Assembly (NCBI RefSeq): GCF_028618575.1
Contig: NZ_JAQITA010000001.1
Span: 62,001-126,000 of the forward strand
DNA: 64,000 nt
Source: Bartonella sp. ML70XJBT.G
GTDB lineage: Bacteria > Pseudomonadota > Alphaproteobacteria > Rhizobiales > Rhizobiaceae
Reading direction: 5' to 3'
Shown: positions 29,920 to 39,904 of the stretch, one piece after another
Layout of the letters: each line of letters opens with the position of its first letter
How positions within the stretch are numbered: the stretch's first letter is position 1
The notes under the pieces: generated by a model
The model's input: only the letters and a program-made list of their open reading frames with translations
Told to the model about the DNA's origin: nothing
Databases searched by the model: none
Translations under genes and position numbers: made by a program

Positions 29920-31326
29920 ATGTCTTATGATGTGGTTGTGATTGGAGCGGGTCCAGGTGGTTATGTCGCAGCAATAAAGGCGGCGCAATTAGGGCTAAAA
30001 ACAGCAATTATTGAAAAACGGGTAACATTAGGGGGGACATGTCTTAATGTTGGCTGTATTCCTTCTAAAGCATTGTTACATGCTTCAGAAGTGTTTGCTG
30101 AAACGCAACATGGTTTTGAAACACTTGGTATTTCTATTGCAAAATCAAAGCTTAATCTTGAACAGATGATGGCACATAAAAAAGCTGTTGTGACAGCTAA
30201 TACGAGTGGTGTCTCTTTTTTGATGAAAAAAAATAAAGTTGACACTTTTTTTGGTACAGCCAAAATTTTAAGTGCAGGTCATGTGGAAGTTACTGCTCGG
30301 GATGGTAGTATACAAAAGATTGAAACAAAGAATATTGTGATTGCTACGGGTTCAGAGAGTTCAGGCATTCCGGGTATGAATGTTGAAGTTGATGAAAAGG
30401 TCGTCGTCTCTTCTACGGGAGCTCTTACCCTTGAAAAAGTACCGACACGTATGATTGTTGTGGGGGCTGGTGTTATTGGTTCAGAGCTTGGTTCTGTTTG
30501 GAGTCGTTTAGGTGCTAAGGTAACCATTATTGAATATCTTAATAAAGTTTTAGGATCAATGGATGGTGAAATTTCGAGGCAGTTTCAAAAAATCATGGAA
30601 AAACAGGGGATTGAGTATAAGACTGGTGCAAAAGTGACAGCTATTACACGATCTGCTTCAACGGCTCAGGTAAGTTTTGAAGCCGTTAAAAGTGGTTCTT
30701 CTGAAACTTTAGAGGCTGATGTTGTACTCATTGCGACGGGACGTTTTCCATACACGGAAGGTCTTGGTTTGAGCGAGGCTGGTGTTCAGATGGATAGGCG
30801 TGGCTTTGTTGAAATCGATGCACAGTGGCAGACAAATATTCCAGGTATTTATGCAATTGGTGATGTTGTTAAAGGGCCGATGTTGGCGCATAAGGCAGAG
30901 GAAGAGGGGGTCGCTGTAGCGGAAATTTTGGCTGGTCAAAAGGGGCATGTTAATTTTGATATCATTCCTAGTGTTGTTTATACACAGCCGGAAATTGCTA
31001 GTGTAGGGAAGACAGAAGAAGAGCTTAAAGCTGCGGGTATTGAATATAATGTTGGTAAGTTTCCTTTCATGGCTAATGGTCGTGCACGTGCTATGCAAAG
31101 GAGTGATGGGTTTGTTAAAATCCTTGCTGATAAAAAGACAGATCGGGTATTAGGGGGGCATATTCTTGGGTTTGGTGCTGGCGAAATGATCCATGAAATT
31201 GCGGTTTTAATGGAATTTGGGGGCTCTTCAGAAGATTTGGGACGTTGTTGCCACGCGCATCCTACTTTATCAGAAGCTGTACGAGAGGCAGCTTTAGCGA
31301 CATTTGCTAAGCCACTTCATATCTAG
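29920..31326 (+). CDS. lpdA: Dihydrolipoyl dehydrogenase (E3)
   Basis: A flavoprotein that reoxidises lipoyl groups. The FAD-binding GAGPGGYVAAIKAAQLG is at 9-25. The redox-active disulphide is in GGTCLNVGCIPSKALLH near 38-54. The NAD-binding GAGVIGSELGSVW and the C-terminal HAHPTLSEAVREAAL with the catalytic histidine-glutamate pair are present. It has 468 residues. It is last in the suc cluster, so it probably serves the 2-oxoglutarate complex. A GC-rich terminator follows. Confidence 0.97.
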   Translation: MSYDVVVIGAGPGGYVAAIKAAQLGLKTAIIEKRVTLGGTCLNVGCIPSKALLHASEVFAETQHGFETLGISIAKSKLNLEQMMAHKKAVVTANTSGVSFLMKKNKVDTFFGTAKILSAGHVEVTARDGSIQKIETKNIVIATGSESSGIPGMNVEVDEKVVVSSTGALTLEKVPTRMIVVGAGVIGSELGSVWSRLGAKVTIIEYLNKVLGSMDGEISRQFQKIMEKQGIEYKTGAKVTAITRSASTAQVSFEAVKSGSSETLEADVVLIATGRFPYTEGLGLSEAGVQMDRRGFVEIDAQWQTNIPGIYAIGDVVKGPMLAHKAEEEGVAVAEILAGQKGHVNFDIIPSVVYTQPEIASVGKTEEELKAAGIEYNVGKFPFMANGRARAMQRSDGFVKILADKKTDRVLGGHILGFGAGEMIHEIAVLMEFGGSSEDLGRCCHAHPTLSEAVREAALATFAKPLHI

Positions 31327-31407
31327 ATGCACTTTGAATGTTCTATGAAGTTTCTTGAAAAAGCCTAAAGATATTTATCGGCAGTTTTATTGTTGTGTGT
31401 TTTGGAA

Positions 31408-31436
31408 AAAACTGCCTCTTATAAGAGGCGGTTTTT
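31408..31436 (+). terminator. Intrinsic terminator after lpdA
   Basis: The perfect palindrome GCCTCTTATAAGAGGC (31414-31429) is flanked by AAAC and GTTT, which extend the stem, and the 3' side runs into TTTTT. It ends the mdh-lpdA cluster. Confidence 0.85.
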
Positions 31437-31727
31437 CTGTATTTTTTGTTGGTGTATAAAGACTTATTTTTTCTTTGTCCTAAAAGACACTCTCTCCAAA
31501 CTACATCAATTTGTAATAAGACTGATGTGTCTTAAGCAAATTTCGTCTGTTGAGCACTGATGTAATGCATTGCGAGAAGGTTTTAGGGATAAACTTTATC
31601 TCCAATATTTCATTCAAAGAGACATTTCTCCATTTTCTTGATGCAAAAAAAACAGATGCATTTTATATTTATCAAAGTGTCTTATATCACCGTTAAAAGA
31701 TACTTTTTTATAGTGCTACAGATAAAC
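31437..31727. other. lpdA to polyamine-gene intergenic region
   Basis: About 290 bp between the lpdA terminator and the convergent dehydrogenase gene. It has short frames only, and I see no RNA gene, repeat or regulatory site. Confidence 0.5.
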
Positions 31728-32966
31728 TTAAAACTGCAATTTTTTCTCTTCTTGTTGTTCTTTTATCCAAGTGGAAAGCCCCATGCGATCGAGATGTTTG
31801 AGAAAGGGGTGTGGTGGTAGTTCTTCTACGTTGACCATTGTTTTAACATCCCATTCACCAGTAGCAATAAGAAGGGCTGCTACTGCTGCTGGTACACCAG
31901 CGGTATAGGAAATGCCTTGTGCACCGGTTTCATTAAAAGCCTGCTTGTGATCGGCTATATTATAGATAAACATTTCTCTTGGTTTGCCATCTTTTTCACC
32001 TTTAATAAGATCTCCAATACAGGTTTTCCCAGTGTAGTCTGGTGCTAAAGAAGCTGGATCGGGTAAAACAGCTTTTACAACTTTTAAGGGGACAACTTCT
32101 TGACCTTCTGCCGTTTTAATAGGCTGTTCAGATAAAAGTCCAAGATTTTTTAAAACAGTAAAGACAGTAATGTAATGTTCACTAAATCCCATCCAGAAAC
32201 GGACATTTTCTACATCGAGATTTTTGGATAATGAATGAATTTCATCATGTCCCGTCATATAGGCTTTTTGTTTGCCAACGACAGGGAGATCCCATTCATT
32301 ACTGACTTCAAACATTTTATGGGAAACCCATTTTTTATTTTGCCAAGACCATACTTGTCCTGTAAATTCTCGAAAGTTAATTTCTGGATCAAAGTTGGTG
32401 GCAAACCAACGTCCATGGCTGCCGGCATTAATATCAATAATATCAATATCGGTGATCTTATCAAAATAATTTTCACGTGCTAATGCTGCATAAGCATTTA
32501 CAACGCCTGGATCAAAACCAGCACCTAGAATAGCAGTGATACCAGCTTTTTCACATTCTTGACGCCGAGGCCATTCATAATTGCCATACCAAGGCGGTGT
32601 TTCGCAAATTTTCAGAGGATCTTCGTGAATGGCAGTATCAATGTAAGCGCATTTGGTTTGGATACAAGCAGAAAGAACAGACATGTTAAGGAAGGCTGAG
32701 CCTACATTTATGACAATTTCACATTTAGTCTTTTCAATGAGTTTTACAGTTTCTTCTCTATTCATTGCATCGAGTTTATGACATTCAAGAACGCCTTGCT
32801 CTTTCATGGTATTTTTTTCTTTAATCGAAGCAATGATGGCTTCACATTTTTTGAGGGTTCGTGAAGCAATATGAATTTCACCAAAAATATCGTTGTTTTG
32901 AGCGCATTTATGCGCAACAACCTGTGCAACACCTCCAGCACCAATAATGAGAATATTTTTCTTCAT
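31728..32966 (-). CDS. Carboxynorspermidine/carboxyspermidine dehydrogenase (saccharopine dehydrogenase family)
   Basis: NADPH-dependent condensation of aspartate semialdehyde with a diamine, giving carboxy(nor)spermidine. The N-terminal Rossmann motif IIGAGGVAQVVAHKCA is at 6-21, and the saccharopine-dehydrogenase-like body has GAGFDPGVVNAYAA near 149. Its 412 residues match the carboxynorspermidine synthase subgroup rather than lysine-pathway enzymes. The next gene, 57 bp upstream in the operon, encodes the matching decarboxylase, which fixes the role. The diamine used (putrescine or diaminopropane) cannot be told from sequence. Confidence 0.88.
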   Translation of the reverse strand: MKKNILIIGAGGVAQVVAHKCAQNNDIFGEIHIASRTLKKCEAIIASIKEKNTMKEQGVLECHKLDAMNREETVKLIEKTKCEIVINVGSAFLNMSVLSACIQTKCAYIDTAIHEDPLKICETPPWYGNYEWPRRQECEKAGITAILGAGFDPGVVNAYAALARENYFDKITDIDIIDINAGSHGRWFATNFDPEINFREFTGQVWSWQNKKWVSHKMFEVSNEWDLPVVGKQKAYMTGHDEIHSLSKNLDVENVRFWMGFSEHYITVFTVLKNLGLLSEQPIKTAEGQEVVPLKVVKAVLPDPASLAPDYTGKTCIGDLIKGEKDGKPREMFIYNIADHKQAFNETGAQGISYTAGVPAAVAALLIATGEWDVKTMVNVEELPPHPFLKHLDRMGLSTWIKEQQEEKKLQF

Positions 32967-33023
32967 TGTAAGTTTATCTCCTTTTTAATACTGTTTGTTG
33001 TAGAATGTTTTTAATGGCTATTT

Positions 33024-34121
33024 TTATGAAAGACTTGTTTGATAATCATGATAATTAAATTGACGTTGAAGCGTTAGTGTACCATCAAATTCTTTGATCA
33101 CAATGGCAGGCATTGCCACACCATTAAACCAGTTTTTCTTAACCATTGTATAACCGGCTGCATCCTGAAAAGACAATCGGTCACCTATTTTAAGAGGTTC
33201 TAGAAACTGAAATGTTCCAAAAATATCACCAGCAAGGCAGGATTTTCCGCATATCATAATTTCGTACGGTCCTTGATTTGGCTCTAATTTGGCGCTCTCA
33301 CGATAAATGAGAAGATCAAGCATATGCGCTTCAATGGAACTATCAACAATAGCAAGTTTTTTTTCATTATACAATGTATCAAGAACACTTACTTCTAGTG
33401 TGGTGCTTTTTGTTATAGCTGCTTCTCCTGGTTCTAGAAAAATGGTGACACCATAGGCTTTTGAAAAATCTTTTAAACGTTTTGCAAAAGTTTCTAAAGG
33501 ATAATTTTCAGCCGTAAAGTGAATTCCACCGCCAAGACTAATCCAGTCAACTGCAACAAAAAGTTCTGCAAATTTTTCTTCCATGTCCCCCAGCATTTGA
33601 TTGAAAAGATTGAAATCAGCATTTTCGCAATTGTTGTGAATCATGAGGCCATTTATGAGTGGCAGAACTTCTTTTATAGCATTTTGATCGGTTTCTCCTA
33701 AACGACTAAAAGGGCGCGAGGGGTTGGCAAGATCAAAATTGGATGCACTGATTCCTGGATTTAACCTGAGACCCCGTTGAAGCATTTTTGTTGCATCAGA
33801 AAAACGTTGAAGTTGTTGGATGGAATTAAAAATAATTTTGTCTGCATAGCTACAGGCTTCATCAATTTCATGATCTGCCCAAGCAACCGAATAAGCATGG
33901 GTTTCTTTACCAAATTTTTCTCTTCCCAAACGCAGTTCATAAAGGGATGATGATGTGGTCCCATCCATAAATTCAGACATGACATCAAAAACACTCCATG
34001 TGGCAAAACATTTCAAAGCAAGCAAAATTTTTGCTCCAGACATGCTACGTAAGCGAGCGATAACTTCCATATTTTTGATGAGCTTAGATTTATCTATAAG
34101 ATAATAGGGGGTTTTTATCAT
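33024..34121 (-). CDS. nspC: Carboxynorspermidine/carboxyspermidine decarboxylase
   Basis: A PLP-dependent fold-III decarboxylase (alanine-racemase-like barrel) that makes norspermidine or spermidine from the carboxy precursor. The Schiff-base lysine is in LLALKCFATWSVF near residue 38. GGGIHF is the phosphate-binding glycine loop near 198, and ICGKSCLAGDIFG near 287 carries the active-site cysteine of the second subunit. It has 365 residues. It is first in a two-gene operon with the dehydrogenase. Confidence 0.92.
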   Translation of the reverse strand: MIKTPYYLIDKSKLIKNMEVIARLRSMSGAKILLALKCFATWSVFDVMSEFMDGTTSSSLYELRLGREKFGKETHAYSVAWADHEIDEACSYADKIIFNSIQQLQRFSDATKMLQRGLRLNPGISASNFDLANPSRPFSRLGETDQNAIKEVLPLINGLMIHNNCENADFNLFNQMLGDMEEKFAELFVAVDWISLGGGIHFTAENYPLETFAKRLKDFSKAYGVTIFLEPGEAAITKSTTLEVSVLDTLYNEKKLAIVDSSIEAHMLDLLIYRESAKLEPNQGPYEIMICGKSCLAGDIFGTFQFLEPLKIGDRLSFQDAAGYTMVKKNWFNGVAMPAIVIKEFDGTLTLQRQFNYHDYQTSLS

Positions 34122-34289
34122 TGCTTATCCATTCTCTTTTGAAGGATCTTATTCTTGAGATCAACGTTTAGACAAAGAGCAACAGAATGTCTCTAGAAAA
34201 AACAGTTTTAAAAAAAGAATCTGTTTCTGTCTAGCGGTAGAAAGGCTTTCTGTAACTGCGTTTTGTTTTTGTAGTTTGAGATTTGCATT

Positions 34290-34772
34290 ATGTGTATGAA
34301 AAAAAAATTGTATTATGTTTTCGCTCTTGTATTTATGGGCAGTTTTTTCCTTATAACAACCAATATTGTTAATTTGGTGCAAGATAAGAGCGATGTTGAA
34401 GCAAAATTGGTGTATTCAGACTTTGTTGAAGAGAGTTTTGTACCTTTGATTTTTACAGGGCGTAGAGAACTGAATGGTTTTAAGGGGTATCATAATTATC
34501 GGCGTGGTTATGTTAAGTATAGAGATAATTGGTGGTATCCTGAAGCAGCTTTCGTTGCATTACCACATTCAGAAACAAAACATGTGCCATTAAAAGCTGT
34601 CTTAGAGGACAAAAGGGTATTTTTAATCTCTTCTTTAGAGAAAAAACAGCCATTGATGTCTAAACAACACGTGGAATCTTGTCAGGCGCGTTATCGTTCT
34701 TATAATAAAAATGATAATAGTTATCAGCCTTTCCATGGTCCTCGTAAACAGTGTCTTTCGCGCTTTTTTTAA
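34290..34772 (+). CDS. BA14K-family protein
   Basis: 160 residues, with an N-terminal membrane anchor or signal (hydrophobic about 7-25). The C-terminus is arginine- and aromatic-rich, and its ESCQARYRSYNKNDNSYQPF motif followed by GPRKQC is typical of the BA14K domain. The Brucella BA14K protein is an immunoreactive, lectin-like surface protein; here the function is unproven. A second ATG at 34296 is an equally possible start. It is a single gene with no operon partner. Confidence 0.85.
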   Translation: MCMKKKLYYVFALVFMGSFFLITTNIVNLVQDKSDVEAKLVYSDFVEESFVPLIFTGRRELNGFKGYHNYRRGYVKYRDNWWYPEAAFVALPHSETKHVPLKAVLEDKRVFLISSLEKKQPLMSKQHVESCQARYRSYNKNDNSYQPFHGPRKQCLSRFF

Positions 34773-34973
34773 AAGTAAAAATTATTAAATAGAGAAAAAT
34801 TTCTCTCAAGACTTGTCGTGCTCATTCTCGTTCTTAAAATAAAGAGGGAATGTGTGTGCGGTGGTCTATTTTTTATGTAACAGTTGTTTTTTGAAAATTT
34901 TAACTGCTTTTAAGTTTTATTAAATCTTATTATCGTTAAGTGTGTGATAAGGGGGGTGATAAGGTAAATTTTT

Positions 34974-34992
34974 ATTTTGTCTATGACAAAAT
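34974..34992. promoter_or_regulatory. Operator-like palindrome upstream of the Mrp operon
   Basis: ATTTTGTCTATGACAAAAT is a perfect inverted repeat (8-bp arms, 3-bp centre) ending 27 bp before the mrpA start. Shape and place suit a dimeric repressor site. The binding protein is unknown. Confidence 0.45.
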
Positions 34993-35019
34993 ATTAAAGG
35001 ATAATATGGAGTTTTAAGA

Positions 35020-37941
35020 ATGACAACACGGGAAGCAATGTTGATGTTGCTCGTTTTGCTTCCCTTTGGTGGAAGTGCTGTTATCAGTTTATTTCGTTCG
35101 ACAGCAAAAAATAACGAAGCATGGTTTGCTGGGGTTGTTGCACTTTTCAGTCTTTTTTTTACAGTTATACTTTATCCATCGGTGCGCGAAAATCGCGTGG
35201 TACGTTTAGATATTTCATGGCTTCCAGAATGGGATGTTAATTTGATCTTCCGTATGGATGGTTTGGCGTGGCTTTTTTGTTTGCTCATTACAGGAATTGG
35301 ACTTCTTGTTGTCGTCTATGCGCGTTATTACATGGATCAGGCGGATTCTGTGCCGCGCTTTTTTTCTTTTTTTCTGGCTTTTATGGGATCAATGACAGGG
35401 ATAGTCTTATCTGGTAATCTCGTTTTTTTGGTTATTTTTTGGGAACTCACCAGTATTTTTTCTTTTTTGTTGATCGGTTATTGGTACCATAATGCAAGTG
35501 CACGCGAGGGAGCGCGCATGGCTTTAACCATCACAGGTTTTGGTGGTTTTGCTCTTTTTAGTGGCGTTTTATTGGTTGGCCATATTGTTGGTAGTTTTGA
35601 TTTGGATAAGGTGTTGCAGTCTGGAGAGATGATTCGATCAAGTGCGCTTTATAATCCTGTCCTTATTTGTATCTTATTGGGAGGATTAACAAAAAGTGCA
35701 CAGTTTCCTTTCCATTTTTGGTTGCCTGGTGCGATGGCTGCTCCAACACCGGTATCAGCTTATTTGCATTCGGCAACAATGGTAAAAGCAGGGTTGTTTT
35801 TGCTTGTTCGTTTATGGCCCGTGCTCTCTGGAACGGAAACTTGGTTTTGGTTGGTAGGCTTTTCAGGTCTTTCAACATTGCTGCTTGGTGCTTATTTTTC
35901 CATGTTTCAGCAAGATTTAAAAGGGTTACTTGCTTATTCAACCATTAGTCATCTTGGATTGATTACCACACTTTTAAGTCTTGGTAGTCCGCTTGCATGT
36001 GTTGCGGCAATCTTTCATATGGCTAATCACGCCACTTTTAAAGCTTCTTTATTTATGGCTGCTGGTATTATTGATCATGAGACTGGAACACGTGATATGC
36101 GTAAGTTGACAGGTCTTTATCGTACTATGCCGATTACTGCAACTCTTGCTTTGGTAGCAAGTGCGGCAATGGCTGGAGTTCCTTTGTTAAATGGCTTTTT
36201 GTCGAAAGAAATGTTTTTTGCAGAAGCGGTTGAAATGCATATGGATTCATGGCTCGATTGGATTGCACCTTATGTGGCAACGCTCGCTAGTCTGTTTAGT
36301 GTGACTTATTCTATACGTTTTATTCATGGTGTTTTTTTAGGGGAAAAAGCTGTTCATTTACCCAAAACTCCACATGAACCACCCCATTTTATGCGGTTAC
36401 CTATGGAACTTTTGGTGTTCATTTGTTTGGCAGTTGGTATTTTTCCTAATTTAACAATAGGACCTATTTTGGATAATGCTGTTGTCTCTGTTTTAGGTCC
36501 CATGTCAATCTCTTATAGTTTGGCTGTTTGGCACGGGCTTAATACGCCATTGATGATGAGCTTGGTGGCTTTATCAGGAGGCGGATTGCTCTATGTTATC
36601 GGGCATCGTTATTTTTTGTCTTGTGATGATGGACCTCCTTTTTTTCGTCATTTGAAAGGAACACGCATTTTTGAACGCGTTCTGGTGATTATTTCTTGGA
36701 AATGGGCACGGGCGCTGGAGGCTGTTTTGTCGACACGTCGTTTGCAAATGCAATTACATTGGATTTTTTTGTTGTGTTTTGCATTTGTTGGTCTTTTACT
36801 TTGGTACGACGGTTTTATTTCAGCGGGATCGTTACCGCTTTTTCCGCTTGATATTCCTTTCCTGGTTGTTTGGTTGGTGGGGGGATCCTGTGCTCTTTTG
36901 GTTGCTTGGCAAGCAAAATTTCATCGTCTTGCATCGCTTATGCTGTTGAGTGGAGCTGGTTTGATGACTTGTGCAACCTTTTTGTGGCTCTCCGCACCCG
37001 ATTTAGCAATAACACAATTGGTTGTTGAGGTGGTGACAACCGTTTTATTATTGCTTGGCTTGCGGTGGTTGCCTAAGCGTTTATATAATCCTGATCCAAC
37101 TCCTGTTTGTTTTTACGTGCGTTTTCGTCGTGTTCGTGATTTCATTATAGCTGTTATGGGAGGTGTTGGGGTTGCGTGGCTTTCTTTTGCAATGATGACA
37201 CGTCCTCAAGGTTCAACAGTTGCCGATTTTTTTCTAACGAATGCTTACAGTGGTGCTGGTGGTCGCAATGTTGTGAATGTGTTGTTGGTTGATTTCCGTG
37301 GTTTTGATACTATGGGGGAAGTTGTCGTTTTAGGTGTTGTTTCACTCACGGTTTTTGCTCTTTTACGACGCTTTCGTCCTGCTCCTGAAAGTATTGATGC
37401 ACCTTTTCAACAACGTGTTCAGAAAGCTTTTGATATGGAGCAGCCTGATAGGGATGTGGGGGATACCGTCTTGAACTATCTTGTTGTTCCTGCGGTTATT
37501 ATGGGATGGCTCTTTTCTGTTATTATCGCTTTTTCTGTCTATTTATTTATGCGTGGGCATGATCTTCCGGGCGGTGGATTTGTTGGTGGTGTGACTTTAG
37601 CGATAGGTTTTATTTTGCAATATCTTGCTCGTGATATTCGTTGGGTGGAAAGCCATTTGAAGGTTTTACCATTACGCTGGATGGGCTTTGGTTTATTGTT
37701 ATCCGTCTTGACGGGAGTGGGAGCTTGGTTTTTTGGCACTCCTTTTTTAACCTCTTTTTTCCAATATACGCATTTACCACTGATTGGAAAGATTCCTATA
37801 GCATCTGCTTTTTTATTTGATCTTGGTGTGTTTTCTCTTGTCTTAGGGGCAACGGTTCTCATTTTAATTGCACTGGCACACCAGTCTATTCGTAGTTATC
37901 GAATCGGTAAGAAACCTCTTTTGAACGAGAAGGAAAATTAA
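35020..37941 (+). CDS. mrpA: Mrp/Pha cation/proton antiporter, fused A and B subunits
   Basis: A 973-residue multispanning membrane protein. The first 770 or so residues are MrpA: a complex-I NuoL-like antiporter core with WELTSIFSFLLIGYW near 138, KSAQFPFHFWLPGAMAAPTPVSAYLHSATMVKAG around 226-259 (read in parts), and the MrpA C-terminal domain. The last 170 residues are an MrpB domain (MRGHDLPGGGFVGG near 847). This fusion is the group-2 arrangement known from rhizobial pha operons. It exchanges Na+ or K+ for H+, for pH and salt homeostasis. It heads a six-gene operon with overlapping starts and stops. Confidence 0.95.
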   Translation: MTTREAMLMLLVLLPFGGSAVISLFRSTAKNNEAWFAGVVALFSLFFTVILYPSVRENRVVRLDISWLPEWDVNLIFRMDGLAWLFCLLITGIGLLVVVYARYYMDQADSVPRFFSFFLAFMGSMTGIVLSGNLVFLVIFWELTSIFSFLLIGYWYHNASAREGARMALTITGFGGFALFSGVLLVGHIVGSFDLDKVLQSGEMIRSSALYNPVLICILLGGLTKSAQFPFHFWLPGAMAAPTPVSAYLHSATMVKAGLFLLVRLWPVLSGTETWFWLVGFSGLSTLLLGAYFSMFQQDLKGLLAYSTISHLGLITTLLSLGSPLACVAAIFHMANHATFKASLFMAAGIIDHETGTRDMRKLTGLYRTMPITATLALVASAAMAGVPLLNGFLSKEMFFAEAVEMHMDSWLDWIAPYVATLASLFSVTYSIRFIHGVFLGEKAVHLPKTPHEPPHFMRLPMELLVFICLAVGIFPNLTIGPILDNAVVSVLGPMSISYSLAVWHGLNTPLMMSLVALSGGGLLYVIGHRYFLSCDDGPPFFRHLKGTRIFERVLVIISWKWARALEAVLSTRRLQMQLHWIFLLCFAFVGLLLWYDGFISAGSLPLFPLDIPFLVVWLVGGSCALLVAWQAKFHRLASLMLLSGAGLMTCATFLWLSAPDLAITQLVVEVVTTVLLLLGLRWLPKRLYNPDPTPVCFYVRFRRVRDFIIAVMGGVGVAWLSFAMMTRPQGSTVADFFLTNAYSGAGGRNVVNVLLVDFRGFDTMGEVVVLGVVSLTVFALLRRFRPAPESIDAPFQQRVQKAFDMEQPDRDVGDTVLNYLVVPAVIMGWLFSVIIAFSVYLFMRGHDLPGGGFVGGVTLAIGFILQYLARDIRWVESHLKVLPLRWMGFGLLLSVLTGVGAWFFGTPFLTSFFQYTHLPLIGKIPIASAFLFDLGVFSLVLGATVLILIALAHQSIRSYRIGKKPLLNEKEN

Positions 37942-38282
37942 TGGAAATTGTTCTTTCTTTGGCTATCGGTGTTCTTGTTGGATCAGGCATTTGGCTCATT
38001 TTACGTCCACGAACTTTCCAAGTCATTCTTGGTTTGTCTTTGATCTCCTATGGAGTCAATCTTTTTATGTTTTCAATGAGTAGACCGCGTAGCAATGCTG
38101 CGCCGATTATTGATCCTACTAAAGTGATTAATCCGGAAAATTACGTTGATCCTCTTCCGCAGGCATTAGTTTTAACAGCAATTGTGATTGGTTTTGCAAC
38201 GACAGCTCTCTTTTTGGTTATCCTTCTTGTTTCACGCGGATTAACAGGTTCAGATCACGTTGATGGACGTGAGGTGCAATGA
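37941..38282 (+). CDS. mrpC: Mrp/Pha antiporter subunit C
   Basis: A 113-residue NuoK-like small membrane subunit with three transmembrane segments. The segment GLSLISYGVNLFMFSMSR near 33-50 and the PLPQALVLTAIVIGFATTA motif near 72-90 are typical. Its ATG overlaps the mrpA stop (TAATG) and its stop overlaps mrpD. Confidence 0.95.
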   Translation: MEIVLSLAIGVLVGSGIWLILRPRTFQVILGLSLISYGVNLFMFSMSRPRSNAAPIIDPTKVINPENYVDPLPQALVLTAIVIGFATTALFLVILLVSRGLTGSDHVDGREVQ

Positions 38283-39904
38283 TGGGAGAATACCAACGCC
38301 ATCTTCTTATTTTGCCTATTGTTTTACCATTAATCACTGGAGCTCTCCTGCTTTTTTATGATGAACGCCGTGCAAAACTTAAGTCATTCATAAGTTTGTT
38401 TTCTGCGGGATTGTTGGTTATTATCGCTATTTTATTGGTTATGCATGTTCTTGAAGTTGCACCAGCTGCGGGGGTTTATCGGCTTGGCAATTGGCCTTCT
38501 CCTTTTGGAATTATTTTGGTTCTTGATCGCTTAAGCGCTATGATGCTTGTTCTGTCTAGCTTGGTGATGATGGGCGCATTGGTTTTTGCACGGGCGCATT
38601 GGTATAAAGCTGGTCCTCATTTTCAGTCATTGATGCAGTTTTTCATGGTTGGAATAAATGGTGCTTTTTTAACAGGAGATTTGTTCAATTTATTTGTGTT
38701 TTTTGAAGTGATGTTAACCGCTTCTTATGGGCTTGCCTTGCACGGTTCTGGTCAATTACGCGTGCGTGCTGGATTGCATTATGTGGTGATTAATCTTGTT
38801 GCTTCATTGTTGTTTCTCGTTGGTACGGCACTCATTTATGGAGTCGTTGGTACCTTGAATATGGCGGATTTGGCTGTAAAAATAAAACATATAGCCTCTG
38901 CGGATATTGTTCTCTTTGAAATAGGAGCAGCACTTTTGGGGATTGCTTTTTTACTCAAAGCAGGGATGTGGCCACTTAATTTTTGGTTGATACCAACTTA
39001 CAGTGCAGCAGCAGCACCCGTTGGAGCTTCTTTTGCTCTTTTGAGCAAGGTGGGTATTTATATTATTTTACGTCTGACATTGTTATGGTTTGGTCCTGAA
39101 AGTGGATATTTTAGCTATTTTGGTCACATGATTTTGTTTTATGGTGGGTTGGCTACCATAGCTTTTGGCTTTATTGGAATTTTGGCTAGTCAAGTTTTGG
39201 TGCGTTTGGCAGCTTATAGCGTTCTTGTCTCTTCTGGTACATTGTTGAGTGCAATTGGGATTGGCCATGCAGCACTGACAGCAGGTGCACTCTTTTATAT
39301 TGTTTCTTCAACTTTAGCTCTTGGCGCTTTTTTTCTTTTGGTGGAACTTGTTGAACGTTGTCAGGATGTAGCAGCGAATGTTTTGACTGTTACGATGGAA
39401 GTTTATGGTGACGATGAAGAGGAGGTAGAAGATGAAGTTGGTACCTATTTACCAGTAACTTTAGCGATTCTCGGGGGGTGTTTTTGTATCTGTGCCCTCT
39501 TAATTATTGGGTTGCCGCCTTTTTCTGGTTTCGTGGCTAAATTTGTGATGTTTATAGCAATTTTAAACCATACTAAGGGAGATTTATCTGTTTTCCTACC
39601 GGCTTACCAAGATTGGCTGTTTGTGATTTTTGTCTCCCTCGCTGGTTTTGCCACTTTAATTGCTCTCACAAGAGCGGGTATTCGAACTTTTTGGGTTTCT
39701 CTTGAAGGGAGAGTTCCGCGTGTGCAGGTGATTGAATTTGCACCTATTGCTACTCTTCTGGCTTTGTGCTTTCTTATAACAATTTTAGCTGCTCCTGTTA
39801 GCCATTATATGTCTGAAACAGCTAAAGCTTTATATAATCCTCAAAACTATATTGGAAGCGTTTTAGACGATTTTTCTTTTGAGAATGGGGACATCAATCG
39901 ATGA
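38279..39904 (+). CDS. mrpD: Mrp/Pha antiporter subunit D
   Basis: A 541-residue NuoN/NuoM-like antiporter subunit with about 14 membrane spans. It has NLFVFFEVMLTASYGL near 138 and LLKAGMWPLNFWL near 223, the proton-path signatures. An acidic loop with GDDEEEVEDEVG near 377-388 is unusually charged. The frame also offers a second ATG one codon downstream. It overlaps mrpC and mrpE by 4 bp each. Confidence 0.95.
   Translation: MMGEYQRHLLILPIVLPLITGALLLFYDERRAKLKSFISLFSAGLLVIIAILLVMHVLEVAPAAGVYRLGNWPSPFGIILVLDRLSAMMLVLSSLVMMGALVFARAHWYKAGPHFQSLMQFFMVGINGAFLTGDLFNLFVFFEVMLTASYGLALHGSGQLRVRAGLHYVVINLVASLLFLVGTALIYGVVGTLNMADLAVKIKHIASADIVLFEIGAALLGIAFLLKAGMWPLNFWLIPTYSAAAAPVGASFALLSKVGIYIILRLTLLWFGPESGYFSYFGHMILFYGGLATIAFGFIGILASQVLVRLAAYSVLVSSGTLLSAIGIGHAALTAGALFYIVSSTLALGAFFLLVELVERCQDVAANVLTVTMEVYGDDEEEVEDEVGTYLPVTLAILGGCFCICALLIIGLPPFSGFVAKFVMFIAILNHTKGDLSVFLPAYQDWLFVIFVSLAGFATLIALTRAGIRTFWVSLEGRVPRVQVIEFAPIATLLALCFLITILAAPVSHYMSETAKALYNPQNYIGSVLDDFSFENGDINR

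Noticed and set aside
30709-31098. 129-codon minus-strand frame
   Set aside because: Antisense to lpdA, with no plausible start signal.
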